Made by a program: the position numbers and the translations under genes. This document shows, one piece after another, positions 55,046-64,000 of a stretch of 64,000 nt of DNA. The notes under the pieces were generated by a model, which was not told the DNA's origin, searched no databases, and worked only from the letters and a program-made list of their open reading frames with translations. Source of the DNA: Lasiosphaeria ovina (lineage: Eukaryota > Ascomycota > Sordariomycetes > Sordariales > Lasiosphaeriaceae). The stretch spans positions 4,660,001 to 4,724,000 of the forward strand of contig JAULSN010000004.1 in assembly GCA_033439765.1 (NCBI GenBank), given 5' to 3'. Each line of letters opens with the position of its first letter. The stretch's first letter is position 1.

Positions 55046-56861
55046 TCACGACTCCCTGCTCGCGGCTGCCTGCTGTATCGGGACTTTCTTATATCTCACC
55101 ACCTCGGCGCCGCTCTCGTCGACCCCCCTCTCTACCGTCACAACGTACCCGCCCAGCCGTGGCCACAGCTTGGTCCACAGGGCCCAGTACACGCCGCCGA
55201 ACAGCAAAATGCCCAACCCAACCAATGGGAAGGCGTAGTACGGGTAGCCGTCCGCATTCCAGGCACTGTTGGGCGGGATGAAGGGCGTAATAGCCAAGAA
55301 TGCGTTGAGCAGCACGTAGACCACCGACACCACGATGGGCGTGTGCCATGGCGAGGTCCAGTTCTCCGACTTCTTCAGCTGCAGGTAGATCAGACCGCCG
55401 CCGACAAACGCGTTGATCCACGCGCCGGGGTACGTGTACAGGTTGACAATGAAGTTGTAGGCAGCCCCAGGAGGAGGCGCCACGAGAACGATCACCGTGA
55501 CAATCCAGTGAAGCAGCATCTGCAAAGGTCAGCGTCGTTAAGGGGGCAACAAAGACAGATGTAAACTCACCGACGCAGACGGCGTGTTGAAAGGCCTGTT
55601 TGAAGCCCAGAACTGGCTGTATGGCAGGATGCCTTCCTTGGCTAGTTCTTGGTTGACTCTGGCGTGGGCAAAGCTGACGGCCAGGACGTTGCCAATGTTG
55701 CTGAGGGCGACAAAAGCCGGCAGACTCCTAGCCGCAGCGCTCTCGCCGAAAACATTCTTGAAAAACAAGCCGGCGACGATGACTTCAGACTTGGCGAGAT
55801 CTCCCTTGGGAATAGCAGCGAAGTACGCCACGTTTGCGAGCACGTACAGGATGGTAACACCCACCACCGCGATGGGCGCAGCGATGGCCAGTGTCCGGCG
55901 CGGGTTCTTGAGCTCCCCGAGCACGTAGTTGGCATTCTCCCACCCCTTGTAGCTGTAAACAACCTGGAGCATGGCCGTGGCGTACGCGTAGGCACCGCCA
56001 CCGCCGTAGCCGTCTCCCTTCTCGATCGCCCACGGGTTATCGAAGTTATGCGGGTCAGGCACAAGCCGATGGCCCGCGAGGGCTGCGAAGCCAGCGAAGA
56101 CAATGACGAGGAGGACGCCGACTTTGAAAATGCCGAGGGCGTTGGTGAGCCTGAGGCCCCACTGCGGAAGAGTCGAGTGCAGCACGGCAACAAACGTCAC
56201 ACACGCAATCGCAATTCCCCGGGCAGCCCACCCGTCGGGCGATTCCCTGCCGCCGGCGAGCAGAACGTACCGGCCGAATGCCAGCGAGTTGCCGGCCGAG
56301 AAGCCCAAGAGGATAATCTGGACAGCAAAGACGCTGGTAGCCAGGTAGCGGGGCTGTCGGAACACGCGCTCGAGGTAGTTCTTCTCGCCGCCAGACCGAG
56401 GTATGGCGAGCCCGAACGACAGATACACACTCAGACCGCTGAGGGTGAGGATCCCAGCTAGACTCACTCGTCAGCCATAGTCACGCCTTGCAGCTGCAAG
56501 CTTTGGATGGGTGCCACAAACCAGCCGCCCAGAGCAACAGGCAGATGCCGACAGACCCGGTGGCGGCAAAAATGCTCGAAGGGGTCGAAAAGACTGCAAG
56601 GTTGGGCGTCAGTCATCTGCGTGGTCTGCAGGTAGTTAGGTAATTAGACGTACTGCCGGTCCCGATCATCTTATTCAGTATCAGAAAGACAGCGCCCGTA
56701 ACCCCTATCTTCCGCGAGTCGGGAACGGCGTATTTCAGCACGCCGCTTCCGCTGGCAGCACCCGGGCTGCCTGGGGTGAGGCGGGCGCCATCGGCCTCGC
56801 TATCGACAACGACATTGAGAACGGGGCTCCCGGGCAGCTTCTGCCGATCGTCACCTTCCAT
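55046..56861 (-). CDS. MUP1-type methionine/amino acid permease
   Basis: Exons on the complement: 55046-55519, 55571-56457, 56522-56593 and 56654-56861, giving 546 aa with all phases closed. After an N-terminal cytosolic tail of about 50 residues comes NKMIGTGIFSTPSSIFAATG, split by the first intron. This is the first-helix signature of the fungal Mup1/Mup3 methionine permease group in the amino acid-polyamine-organocation superfamily. About twelve membrane segments follow, with YSYKGWENANYVLGELKNP and FAHARVNQELAKEGILPYSQ as the usual conserved loops. It should import methionine or a related amino acid at the plasma membrane. The C-terminal tail has Lys residues that could serve ubiquitin-mediated turnover. 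The closest functional assignment, high or low affinity, cannot be settled from the sequence. Confidence 0.9.
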
Positions 56862-57933
56862 CGCGCGGGTTTGGGGCGGGGATTGGCCGTTTCCAGCACC
56901 GACAATCAGACTAATGTTTCAGAAGCCCAAAAAATAAGGAGACGCTTGATAACTGCTGTCGGTTAGAAAATGCGGGTGCTGAATTGGCATGGGCCTCGAG
57001 GGGTCGAGGCTTTGCCGCTTTGTAATTAACTGGTTCGAAAAGCAAGGGTGGGAGCGTTTGCCAAAGTCTGCCTCACCGAGAATCTGGATTTCGGCGCCAC
57101 CAAAAATACGGCCAGTTAAAGTAGTCGCGGCCGAAACCCAGTAGTAGCGCGCTTGCGGTCGAGATGACGGAGTTGATGGCCATTTTCGGGAGCCACGATG
57201 CAGTTCCCAGCCCCGGAGCCTCAGACCTGCCAATTGCGTGCTCGCGGAACGCTATGGCAAACTGCCACCATTGGGCCGGGCTCCACTCGGCGCTACAGAG
57301 CACGCCGATGCTCGGGTCTTGTCCATGCAAGGCTGAGCCGAGCTAATGGGCATGCAGTCTTGGATTTGTTTCTGACCACGGATATGCATTGATAGTAAAC
57401 AAATACCCCTTGATGATGCCGTGTTGCGGTTCAGGAGGCTAGGGGAAAGGGGCAGAGGGCTCGCTGTGGCGACAGCACTCGAATAGCCACAGCATGCCTT
57501 CGCCACAGCGGCAGATGGCCAAGTACCGTACAAGCAGGGAACAACTACCACATCTAAACACCTTGACACCATTTGTCAGTCTCTGAGGTGGAAACTATAA
57601 AGCTCAATGATAAAGGCATCAAAATCATATAAATATTTAGGTTCCAATATTTAAACCTTTGCTAATCCTCTTTGTCCCTGAACCCTGGCCTGGATGGTCG
57701 GGCGGTGAGTCAAGAGGCGGCGGCAGAACCTCGGATCCCCACGCAGCGCGACAAAAAAGTTTACCCCGCTGTGGGCGCAATTGGTTTCGGAAGGAAGCAA
57801 TCGTCGCCGTGCCGTGCCCAACGCCAAACTCTGACTCACCAAAACCACATCTCGCCTTGCGCACCGTCCACAATTGAAGCAAGACGGCACCCGAAAATCT
57901 CACCAGAGCCCGGCATCACAGACTGCTTCAACA
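56862..57933. other. Divergent promoter region, permease and TyrRS
   Basis: About 1.07 kb between two head-to-head genes with no convincing frame inside. Confidence 0.6.
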
Positions 57934-59551
57934 ATGGTTTCAGCAACAACAGACGAGCGGCTCGCGTCGGCGGCGGACGCGAAGCTGACGGTGACGGACG
58001 GCAAGGCGTCCCTCTCAAAGGATGAGCAGCTCGCCCTCATACGCGTCAACCTCGCCGAGTTCATGAACCCCGAGATTATCGAAAAGGTGATTGACGAGGG
58101 CCGCCATCCGAGGATCTACTGGGGTAATTTGCCTTCCAGACCCCGTGCTGGGCGCCGTCTTTGGCGCTTTCCTGCGAACGACTGCTAACGATCTCCATGT
58201 CTCGTAGGAACGGCCACAACCGGTTCGTCGCAACTCGCTCCCTGTTTCCAGACATGACTAAAATGCATCAAGGCCGGCCACACTGCGGTTACTTGGTTCC
58301 GGGGCTGAAGATTGGCCAGCTGCTGGCCGCCGGCTGCCACGTCGTCATTCTCCTCGCCGACATCCACGCCTTCCTCGACAACCTGAAGAGCTCCGTCGAG
58401 CTCGTTGAGTACCGCGCCAAGTACTACCGGTGGGCCATCACAAACATGTTGGAGGCTCTAGGTGTCCCAACGGAAAAGCTCGAGTTTGTCTTGGGCAGCT
58501 CGTACCAAAAGAGCCCAGCTTAGTATGTCATCCCCTTCGCGGGTCGCAACGTCCAGCTCCCCTTCGTTCTGGTCGCAGTCTCCCCCCTGCCGAAGCTAAC
58601 ATCTGTCCAGTATAATGGATGTCTACAAGCTTGCCTCGGTGGTGTCAGAGCACGACGCCAAGAAGGCAGGCGCCGAGATTGTGAAGCAATCCGACAACGC
58701 CCCCCTCTCGGGCCTCCTCTACCCCATCCTCCAGGTTCTCGACGAGGAATACCTGAAGGTCGATGCGCAGTTCGGCGGCTTGGATCAGCGGAAGCTCTTC
58801 ACAGCGGCCAAGGAGTGGCTTCCCAAGCTGGGATACAAAGAGGTAATGTCTCGGCAGCCTGGCCATGTCGACCTCTAGCTGACCGTTCCCAGCGTGCACA
58901 CATCATGAACCCCATGGTTCCCGGACTACAGGGATCAAAGATGTCGTCTAGCGACCCTGGTACGCCCCTCTGTTGTCCTGGCAGCAACCGGAAACATGGC
59001 TAACGATCCAAAAGACAGCAAAATCGACCTTCTGGACCCGCCAGAGGTAGTGACGCGCAAGATTAAGAAGGCCGAGGCTGCCCCCAAGGTTACCGAGGGC
59101 AATGGACTTATTGCGTTTACCGAGTTTGTTCTTCTCCCCGCAGCGAGTCTGCGTGGGGGCGATTTCCGCGTAAACCGGGATCGGGACGGCTTGGAGCCGT
59201 TGATCTATACGGACATTGCGCAGCTGCGTGCCGACTACGAGAACGATGTCGTACGTGCACCCCAGTGGCTTTTGTTCTCGAGGCCAAACGCTAACCTGAC
59301 TCTAGTTGACGCCGCAATTACTCAAGCCTGCGATCTCGACGGCCCTGAACGCCATCCTGGCTCCCATCCAGGCCGCCTACCAGGCGTCAAGCGAGTGGCA
59401 AGAAATCACGACCAAGGCCTACCCGGCAGAGGACAAGAAGAAGAAGCAGAAGAAGGTCAAGGACAAGGGCTCCCGCTACCCCGGCGCTGGGAAAGAAGGC
59501 GGCCAGGACGGCAAGACCGATGGCGCCGTAGATACTCCCCCGCAGCAATAG
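57934..59551 (+). CDS. TYS1: Cytosolic tyrosyl-tRNA synthetase
   Basis: Seven exons, 57934-58123, 58208-58222, 58273-58522, 58611-58842, 58893-58959, 59015-59250 and 59306-59551, give 411 aa, the usual size for the cytosolic fungal enzyme. The second exon is only 15 nt; splicing it in restores [19 protein letters not shown], which contains the class I HIGH-type motif (PHCGY). KMSSS appears as GSKMSSSDP at 245-249. The dimer and anticodon parts follow, and the C-terminus is Lys-rich ([18 protein letters not shown]), as in eukaryotic TyrRS. It charges tRNA-Tyr with tyrosine in the cytosol. The start at 57934 was chosen over an in-frame Met 20 codons upstream because the upstream residues lack similarity and lie in the leader. 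Confidence 0.93.
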
Positions 59552-60314
59552 AAGCATCGACTCAATGTCAACACTAAAATTAGATACCAAGTCATTTTGA
59601 GCTCCGCACGTCTCAATTCCGTGGTTCAGTAGGCATCCCCGACTCTTGTCTGTGGGTAAAAGGAGCTGTCAGGTTTTGGAGGCTCGATGCATCGTTTCTG
59701 CGTTGTCAATACAAAACCCGGAAGCTTGGCCCTTGGTTGGGTTTGTTGGTGGTCTCCGCGACCGAAATTGTTGATGGATGGGACAATAACAATTCCACCA
59801 ACCAGCACGGGCTCTTCAGTTGTGGACATGACGACACCGGGACCGAGTTTGCAGTCGTGGGTAGTTGCATATAGCCACTACCGACGGCGCAGGGGGATAA
59901 ATTGCGGGAAAAGCAGCGGCGTCCTGTAATTTGTGGGCTTGCAATCCTGTATAGCCTGCCTTTTCATATCCAGCGAGATCCAACACGCCCATTTGCAATA
60001 TAGCGGCAGCGGCCCAGTTCCCCTCCCGCAGAGCCACAGCTATGGCCCGGATAGATGTTCTCTCATGGCTCCCGAGTAGCGGTGCCGGAGAGTCGGATTC
60101 ACCCGCACCTTGAGCCGCGTCCTACCTTGTGTACACGGAACTGCTATTCTCCGCTACCCCGCGAGATCCTTCGTCCGACATGGCACGGACAAGGTCCAGA
60201 AATACGAGGACCTGCCCGACAACCGGTGGCGATGTCTTGGTGCGCCTGAGTGGAATGCATCTACAGGCCGTCGCGACGACTATGGCGCCCCTATCACGGC
60301 CAGCCGCAGCCACC
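59552..60314. other. Intergenic, promoter of GH2 gene
   Basis: No gene seen. The frame of the next gene stays open upstream to 60129, but the added 62 residues are not signal-like and I treat them as leader. Confidence 0.6.
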
Positions 60315-62969
60315 ATGTATTATTTCAGTCTTTTGAGTCTTGTTACATTGAGCCTCGCGCTCCTGCTGGGCTCGAGCCCCTCTGAAGCGCACACGATCAA
60401 GCAACCTCGCGTCGCCGATGCCGTCGCCGCTGCCGCTGGAGGCCGCGAACGCGTCAGCATCAACGCGGGCTGGAAGTTCTCGCGCTTCACGTCGAACCCG
60501 GACCAGCTGTCGTACACGACGCTGAAGCCATGGATGCTGCCGTCGGCCAACGACTTCATCAAGGGCGCCAAACGCGTGCGACCTTCGGGGACGGCCCCTG
60601 GCGCCAGCGTCAGCTACGTACAAGCTACGTTTGACGACAGCGGCTGGGAATCGCTCAACCTGCCCCACGACTGGGCCATCAAGGGCCCGTTCAACGCGCC
60701 CGGCGTCGGCGGCGGCATGGGCCGACTTCCCAGCAACGGCGTGGGCTGGTACCGGCGCAAGCTGACTGTGACCGACGCGGACGCGGGCAAGACCATCTTC
60801 CTCGACGTCGACGGCGCCATGTCGTACGCGGCCGTCTGGCTCAACGGCAACTGGGTCGGCGGCTGGCCGTACGGCTACGCGTCGTTCCGCCTCGACCTCA
60901 CGCCGTACCTCAAGCCGGGCGCCGACAACCTCTTGGCCATCCGCGTCGACAACGCCGTCGAGAACTCGCGCTGGTACCCCGGCGCCGGCATCTACCGCAA
61001 CGTGTGGCTCGTCAAGGTCGACCCCGTCCACGTCGGCCAGTACGGCACCTACGTCACCACGCCCGCCGTCTCGGCTCAGTCGGCCACGGTCGACCTGGCC
61101 GTCACGGTCGAGAACAAGGGCAGCGCCGGCCGTGATGTTAATGTTGACACCAAGATCTACGCCCTCGACGCCGCCACCGGCCAGACCCTGTCCGACAAGG
61201 TCGTGGCCGCCTTCCCGACGACCAAGGTGAGCGTGGCCGCGGGCGCCTCGCAGGCCGTCAACGGCTCCGCCACCGTCGACAGCCCGCTGCTCTGGGGCCC
61301 GCCGCCGGCCCAAAAGCCCAACCTGTACGTCGCCGTGACGACGCTGACGGCTGCCGACGGCGGGGCAGCCGTTGTCGACACGTACGAGACGCAGTTCGGG
61401 ATCCGGTCCATCAAGTACGACGCCGACAAGGGCGTGCTGGTCAACGGGCAAAAGGTCTACGTGCAGGGCACGTGCAACCACCACGACCTCGGCTCGCTGG
61501 GCGCGGCCTTCAACCGGCGCGCAGCGCAGCGGCAGCTCGAGATGCTGCAGGAAATGGGCACCAACGCGCTCCGGACATCACACAACCCCCCGGCGCCCGA
61601 GTTCCTCGAGCTGGCCGACCGCATGGGCTTCCTGGTGCTCGACGAGATCTTCGACTGCTGGAACAACCGCAAGACGACCAACGACTTCCACCTCATCTTC
61701 CCCGACTGGCACGAGCCGGACCTGCGCTCCTTCGTCCGCCGCGACCGCAACCACCCGTCCGTCATCGTGTGGAGCTACGGCAACGAGATTGGCGAGCAGT
61801 CGGGCGGCTCGGGCGCAGCAACCGCCCAAGAGCTCGAAGACATCTTACGGTCTGAAGACGCCACGCGGCCCGGCACCACGGCCATGAACAGCGCGTCGGC
61901 CGGCAGCGCCTACGTCAACGTCATGGACGTCATCAGCCTCAACTACCAGGGCGAAGGCATCGGGCCGACGGCCAGCTCGACAGCCCCCAGCTTCAAGCGC
62001 GCGTACCCGGACCGCATGATCTGGAGCTCCGAGAGCGCGTCGACCCTCAGCACGCGCGGCACATATCTGTTCCCCGTCTCGAGCGCGCTCAGCACCACCG
62101 TCGGCGGCGCGTCCGCCGGCGGCAACAACACGGCCCTCTACGTCAGCGCGTACGACCTGTACGCGCCGTCCTGGGGCTCGTCCCCAGACAAGGTCTTCGC
62201 GCAGCAGGACAAGAACGCGTTCGTGGCGGGCGAGTTCGTGTGGACGGGCTTCGACTACATTGGCGAGCCGACGCCCTACAACGCCGCGCGGTCGTCCTAC
62301 TTCGGCATCATCGACCTCGCGGGCTTCCCCAAGGACCGCTACTGGCTGTACCGCGCGCGGTGGCGGCCGGCCGTCCCCGCCGCGCACCTGCTCCCGCACT
62401 GGACGTGGCCCGACCGCGTCGGTCTCGTCACGCCCGTGCACGTCTTCACCGCCGCCGACGAGGCCGAGCTGTTCGTCAACGGCGTGTCCGCCGGCCGCAA
62501 GAAGCGCTCCGACAAGTCGTCGTACCGCCTGCGCTGGGACGACGTCGTCTACGCGCCCGGCGACCTGCGCGTCGTCGCGTACAAGGACGGCGCGCAGTGG
62601 GCGACAGACGCGCGGCGCACTGTCGGCGCTGCCGCCGCGCTCAACGCGACGGCCGACCGCGCGGCCATCAGCGGCGCCGCCAGCGACGACCTCGTGTTCG
62701 TGAGCGTCGCCGTCGTGGATTCCACAGGTGACGTGGTACCGCGCGCGGCGAATGCGGTCACGTTTTCCGTGTCGGGGCCGGGCGTCCTCGTGTCGACTGA
62801 CAATGGCGACCCGACGGATATGACCGTCTTCCAGTCGCCCACGCGCAAGGCGTTTAGTGGCCTGGCGCTCGCGGTCGTGCGCCCGAACGCGGGGGCCACC
62901 GGCACGATTGTGGTTTCGGCTACCGCAGCAGGGCTAGCTAGCGCGAGTGTTTCGGTGCAGGTCGTTTGA
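60315..62969 (+). CDS. Secreted glycoside hydrolase family 2 (beta-galactosidase-like)
   Basis: Intronless, 884 aa from the Met at 60315, which has a CACCATG context and begins a clean signal peptide (MYYFSLLSLVTLSLALLLGS...). Domains: sugar-binding jelly-roll (SINAGWKFSR, LNLPHDWAIKGPF, GWYRRKL), immunoglobulin-like domain, then the TIM barrel with acid/base Glu491 in WSYGNEIGEQ and nucleophile Glu573 in IWSSESAS. After the barrel come a module with LLPHWTWPDRVG (DUF4982-like) and a C-terminal beta-sandwich with VSGPGVLVSTDNGDPTDM (GH2 C5-like). This five-part layout is common in bacterial GH2 and in some ascomycetes. It should release terminal beta-galactosyl or similar residues from polysaccharides outside the cell; the exact sugar is unclear. 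Lack of introns and the architecture allow an old bacterial origin (inference). Confidence 0.9.
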   Translation: MYYFSLLSLVTLSLALLLGSSPSEAHTIKQPRVADAVAAAAGGRERVSINAGWKFSRFTSNPDQLSYTTLKPWMLPSANDFIKGAKRVRPSGTAPGASVSYVQATFDDSGWESLNLPHDWAIKGPFNAPGVGGGMGRLPSNGVGWYRRKLTVTDADAGKTIFLDVDGAMSYAAVWLNGNWVGGWPYGYASFRLDLTPYLKPGADNLLAIRVDNAVENSRWYPGAGIYRNVWLVKVDPVHVGQYGTYVTTPAVSAQSATVDLAVTVENKGSAGRDVNVDTKIYALDAATGQTLSDKVVAAFPTTKVSVAAGASQAVNGSATVDSPLLWGPPPAQKPNLYVAVTTLTAADGGAAVVDTYETQFGIRSIKYDADKGVLVNGQKVYVQGTCNHHDLGSLGAAFNRRAAQRQLEMLQEMGTNALRTSHNPPAPEFLELADRMGFLVLDEIFDCWNNRKTTNDFHLIFPDWHEPDLRSFVRRDRNHPSVIVWSYGNEIGEQSGGSGAATAQELEDILRSEDATRPGTTAMNSASAGSAYVNVMDVISLNYQGEGIGPTASSTAPSFKRAYPDRMIWSSESASTLSTRGTYLFPVSSALSTTVGGASAGGNNTALYVSAYDLYAPSWGSSPDKVFAQQDKNAFVAGEFVWTGFDYIGEPTPYNAARSSYFGIIDLAGFPKDRYWLYRARWRPAVPAAHLLPHWTWPDRVGLVTPVHVFTAADEAELFVNGVSAGRKKRSDKSSYRLRWDDVVYAPGDLRVVAYKDGAQWATDARRTVGAAAALNATADRAAISGAASDDLVFVSVAVVDSTGDVVPRAANAVTFSVSGPGVLVSTDNGDPTDMTVFQSPTRKAFSGLALAVVRPNAGATGTIVVSATAAGLASASVSVQVV

Positions 62970-64000
62970 GATCGCTGAGGGCAGGCTGGGGGTATTCTTT
63001 TTGTTAAGGTGTTGCTTGTTAAAATTAGGTAGCAGAGGTCCCCTCTTTGTTGGGGGTGGTGTTGGATGGTTGTTTGTTGTGGTTGTGTTTGTGTTGGTCA
63101 AAAGCAACACTTGAACATGGTCAATACAGGTACCTACCTACTCAACTGTGGATTTCACAACCAAATAAAGCCATGGAACTAAGGGCTGTTCAAATCTCGA
63201 GCAGTCAGTTCAGCTTTGACCTGGAATTTGTTGAGCTTCGGGTGTGCATGAGGTTTGGTACGTGCGGTTTAGTTAACCCGTCGAGTCTAAGCTTCGAAAT
63301 AACAGACTCGATGTGTATGTTGGTAGCTACTCAATCTTCCACTCAAGCGGGAATTCCTCTCCCGGTTTAGTAAAGCAAGGGTCGGTTTAAAAGGCGATAG
63401 CGTAGGGGAATAGGTTAGCCAAAGTTGTGTTGATTCTCAGGTTGGGGTCAGGGGCTGGTTGCCGTGTCAACCTGCAGGGAGCCAGCTGTGTTTGGAATGC
63501 AAGGCACATCACACAGCTAGTTCCAACGTTGGGTAGTTAGCCTCTGGCCAAAATGCTGTTACATACTGTCTGCTACGGAATATGAGTGTTCTGCACCAGT
63601 GTCTCGTGGCCTCCTCTAGCCGAGACGGCGCGCCAATGGCGTGGTTGTCGTTACCGAAGCCTTCCCCCCTCACCTTTCAGTGATAATTAGATGGGCCGGA
63701 CTGGTGTTACTATCATTCTGTCGAGCCCTTTGAATATATCCGAGGATTCAGCTCCGCGCGACCAGCTGCATTTGATGCCGAGGTGAGGGCAAGAGGGGGT
63801 GTCAAAAGGGCCAGGGTATCTGCCATCGGGATTATAGCAAAGAAAAAGAAAAAGAAAAGCCTTGGTTGCAGTGCACCGGCGACATGGCATGTTTCCCATG
63901 CCATCGAAGACGGCAATGCTGGTGTAGTATGCGGGAGTATGATCTTCGCCCAGACCTGCCGCGAGAAGCCAGACAAACTCCATGTTGACCGATGGTGGTA
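62970..64000. other. Right flank, no gene seen
   Basis: 3' flank of the GH2 gene and further sequence with only short unsupported frames, including a purine-rich AAAGAAAAAG run near 63839-63857. Confidence 0.6.

Noticed and set aside
1..64000. CRISPR array, rRNA operon or intact transposon
   Set aside because: None seen: no regularly spaced repeats with unique spacers, no rRNA-like sequence, and no transposase or reverse-transcriptase frame with terminal repeats.

Overview
The window is nuclear DNA of a filamentous ascomycete, most likely a Sordariomycete. The genes carry short GT-AG introns (about 50-210 bp), exons are GC-rich, intergenic stretches are AT-richer, and the gene families (non-reducing polyketide synthase, LaeA-like methyltransferase, BIM1-like and PEBP-like secreted proteins, ankyrin/NLR-like proteins) are typical of that group. 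I re-spliced every multi-exon gene by hand and required reading-phase closure, so most models are internally consistent. None has been tested against transcripts or databases.

Left part (1-25.7 kb): a small polyketide-type region. A cytochrome P450 (2325-4426, minus) and a non-reducing polyketide synthase with order SAT-KS-AT-PT-ACP-ACP-TE (6069-12521, plus) diverge from a shared 1.6 kb region that holds a fresh 103-bp tandem duplication. Further right are a Fig1-type tetraspan protein, an FAD monooxygenase (17710-19163), a secreted PEBP-family protein with a predicted 10-nt microexon, an Asn/Arg/Thr-rich protein of unknown function, and a LaeA/Lae1-type methyltransferase in eight exons (23986-25697). 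The synthase-P450 pair is the sure core. The monooxygenase and methyltransferase are possible members only.

Middle (27.4-38 kb): a histidine-phosphatase (phosphoglycerate mutase-like) gene, two secreted or surface proteins (one Cys-rich with a Ser/Thr-rich tail, one BIM1-like with a C-terminal membrane anchor), a Gal80-like Gfo/Idh oxidoreductase with a compound hexanucleotide repeat just upstream, a Pro/Gln/Ala-rich hypothetical protein, and two decayed genes: a Zn2Cys6 transcription factor relic (32045-32845, minus) and an ankyrin-repeat relic (35525-36530).

Right-centre (38.7-51.2 kb): the most interesting block. An ankyrin plus subtilisin-like (S8) protease of 1154 aa with a complete Asp/His/Ser triad diverges from an unrecognised 296-aa protein. 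Downstream on the plus strand is a 1989-aa NLR-like protein: alpha/beta-hydrolase-like N-terminus, NTPase-like middle, ankyrin repeats, ZZ zinc finger and acidic tail. In that protein the hydrolase nucleophile position is Asp (GHDVGG) and the positions I align with the Walker A and B motifs are not conserved. This is a candidate self/non-self recognition locus built on a pseudo-enzyme receptor. Its function is inferred, not shown.

Right end (51.8-63 kb): mostly housekeeping and nutrient genes. These are a secreted dipeptidyl peptidase IV, a MUP1-type methionine permease, cytosolic tyrosyl-tRNA synthetase (seven exons, one of 15 nt) and a secreted intronless family-2 glycoside hydrolase. I found no rRNA or convincing tRNA gene, no intact transposon and no CRISPR array.
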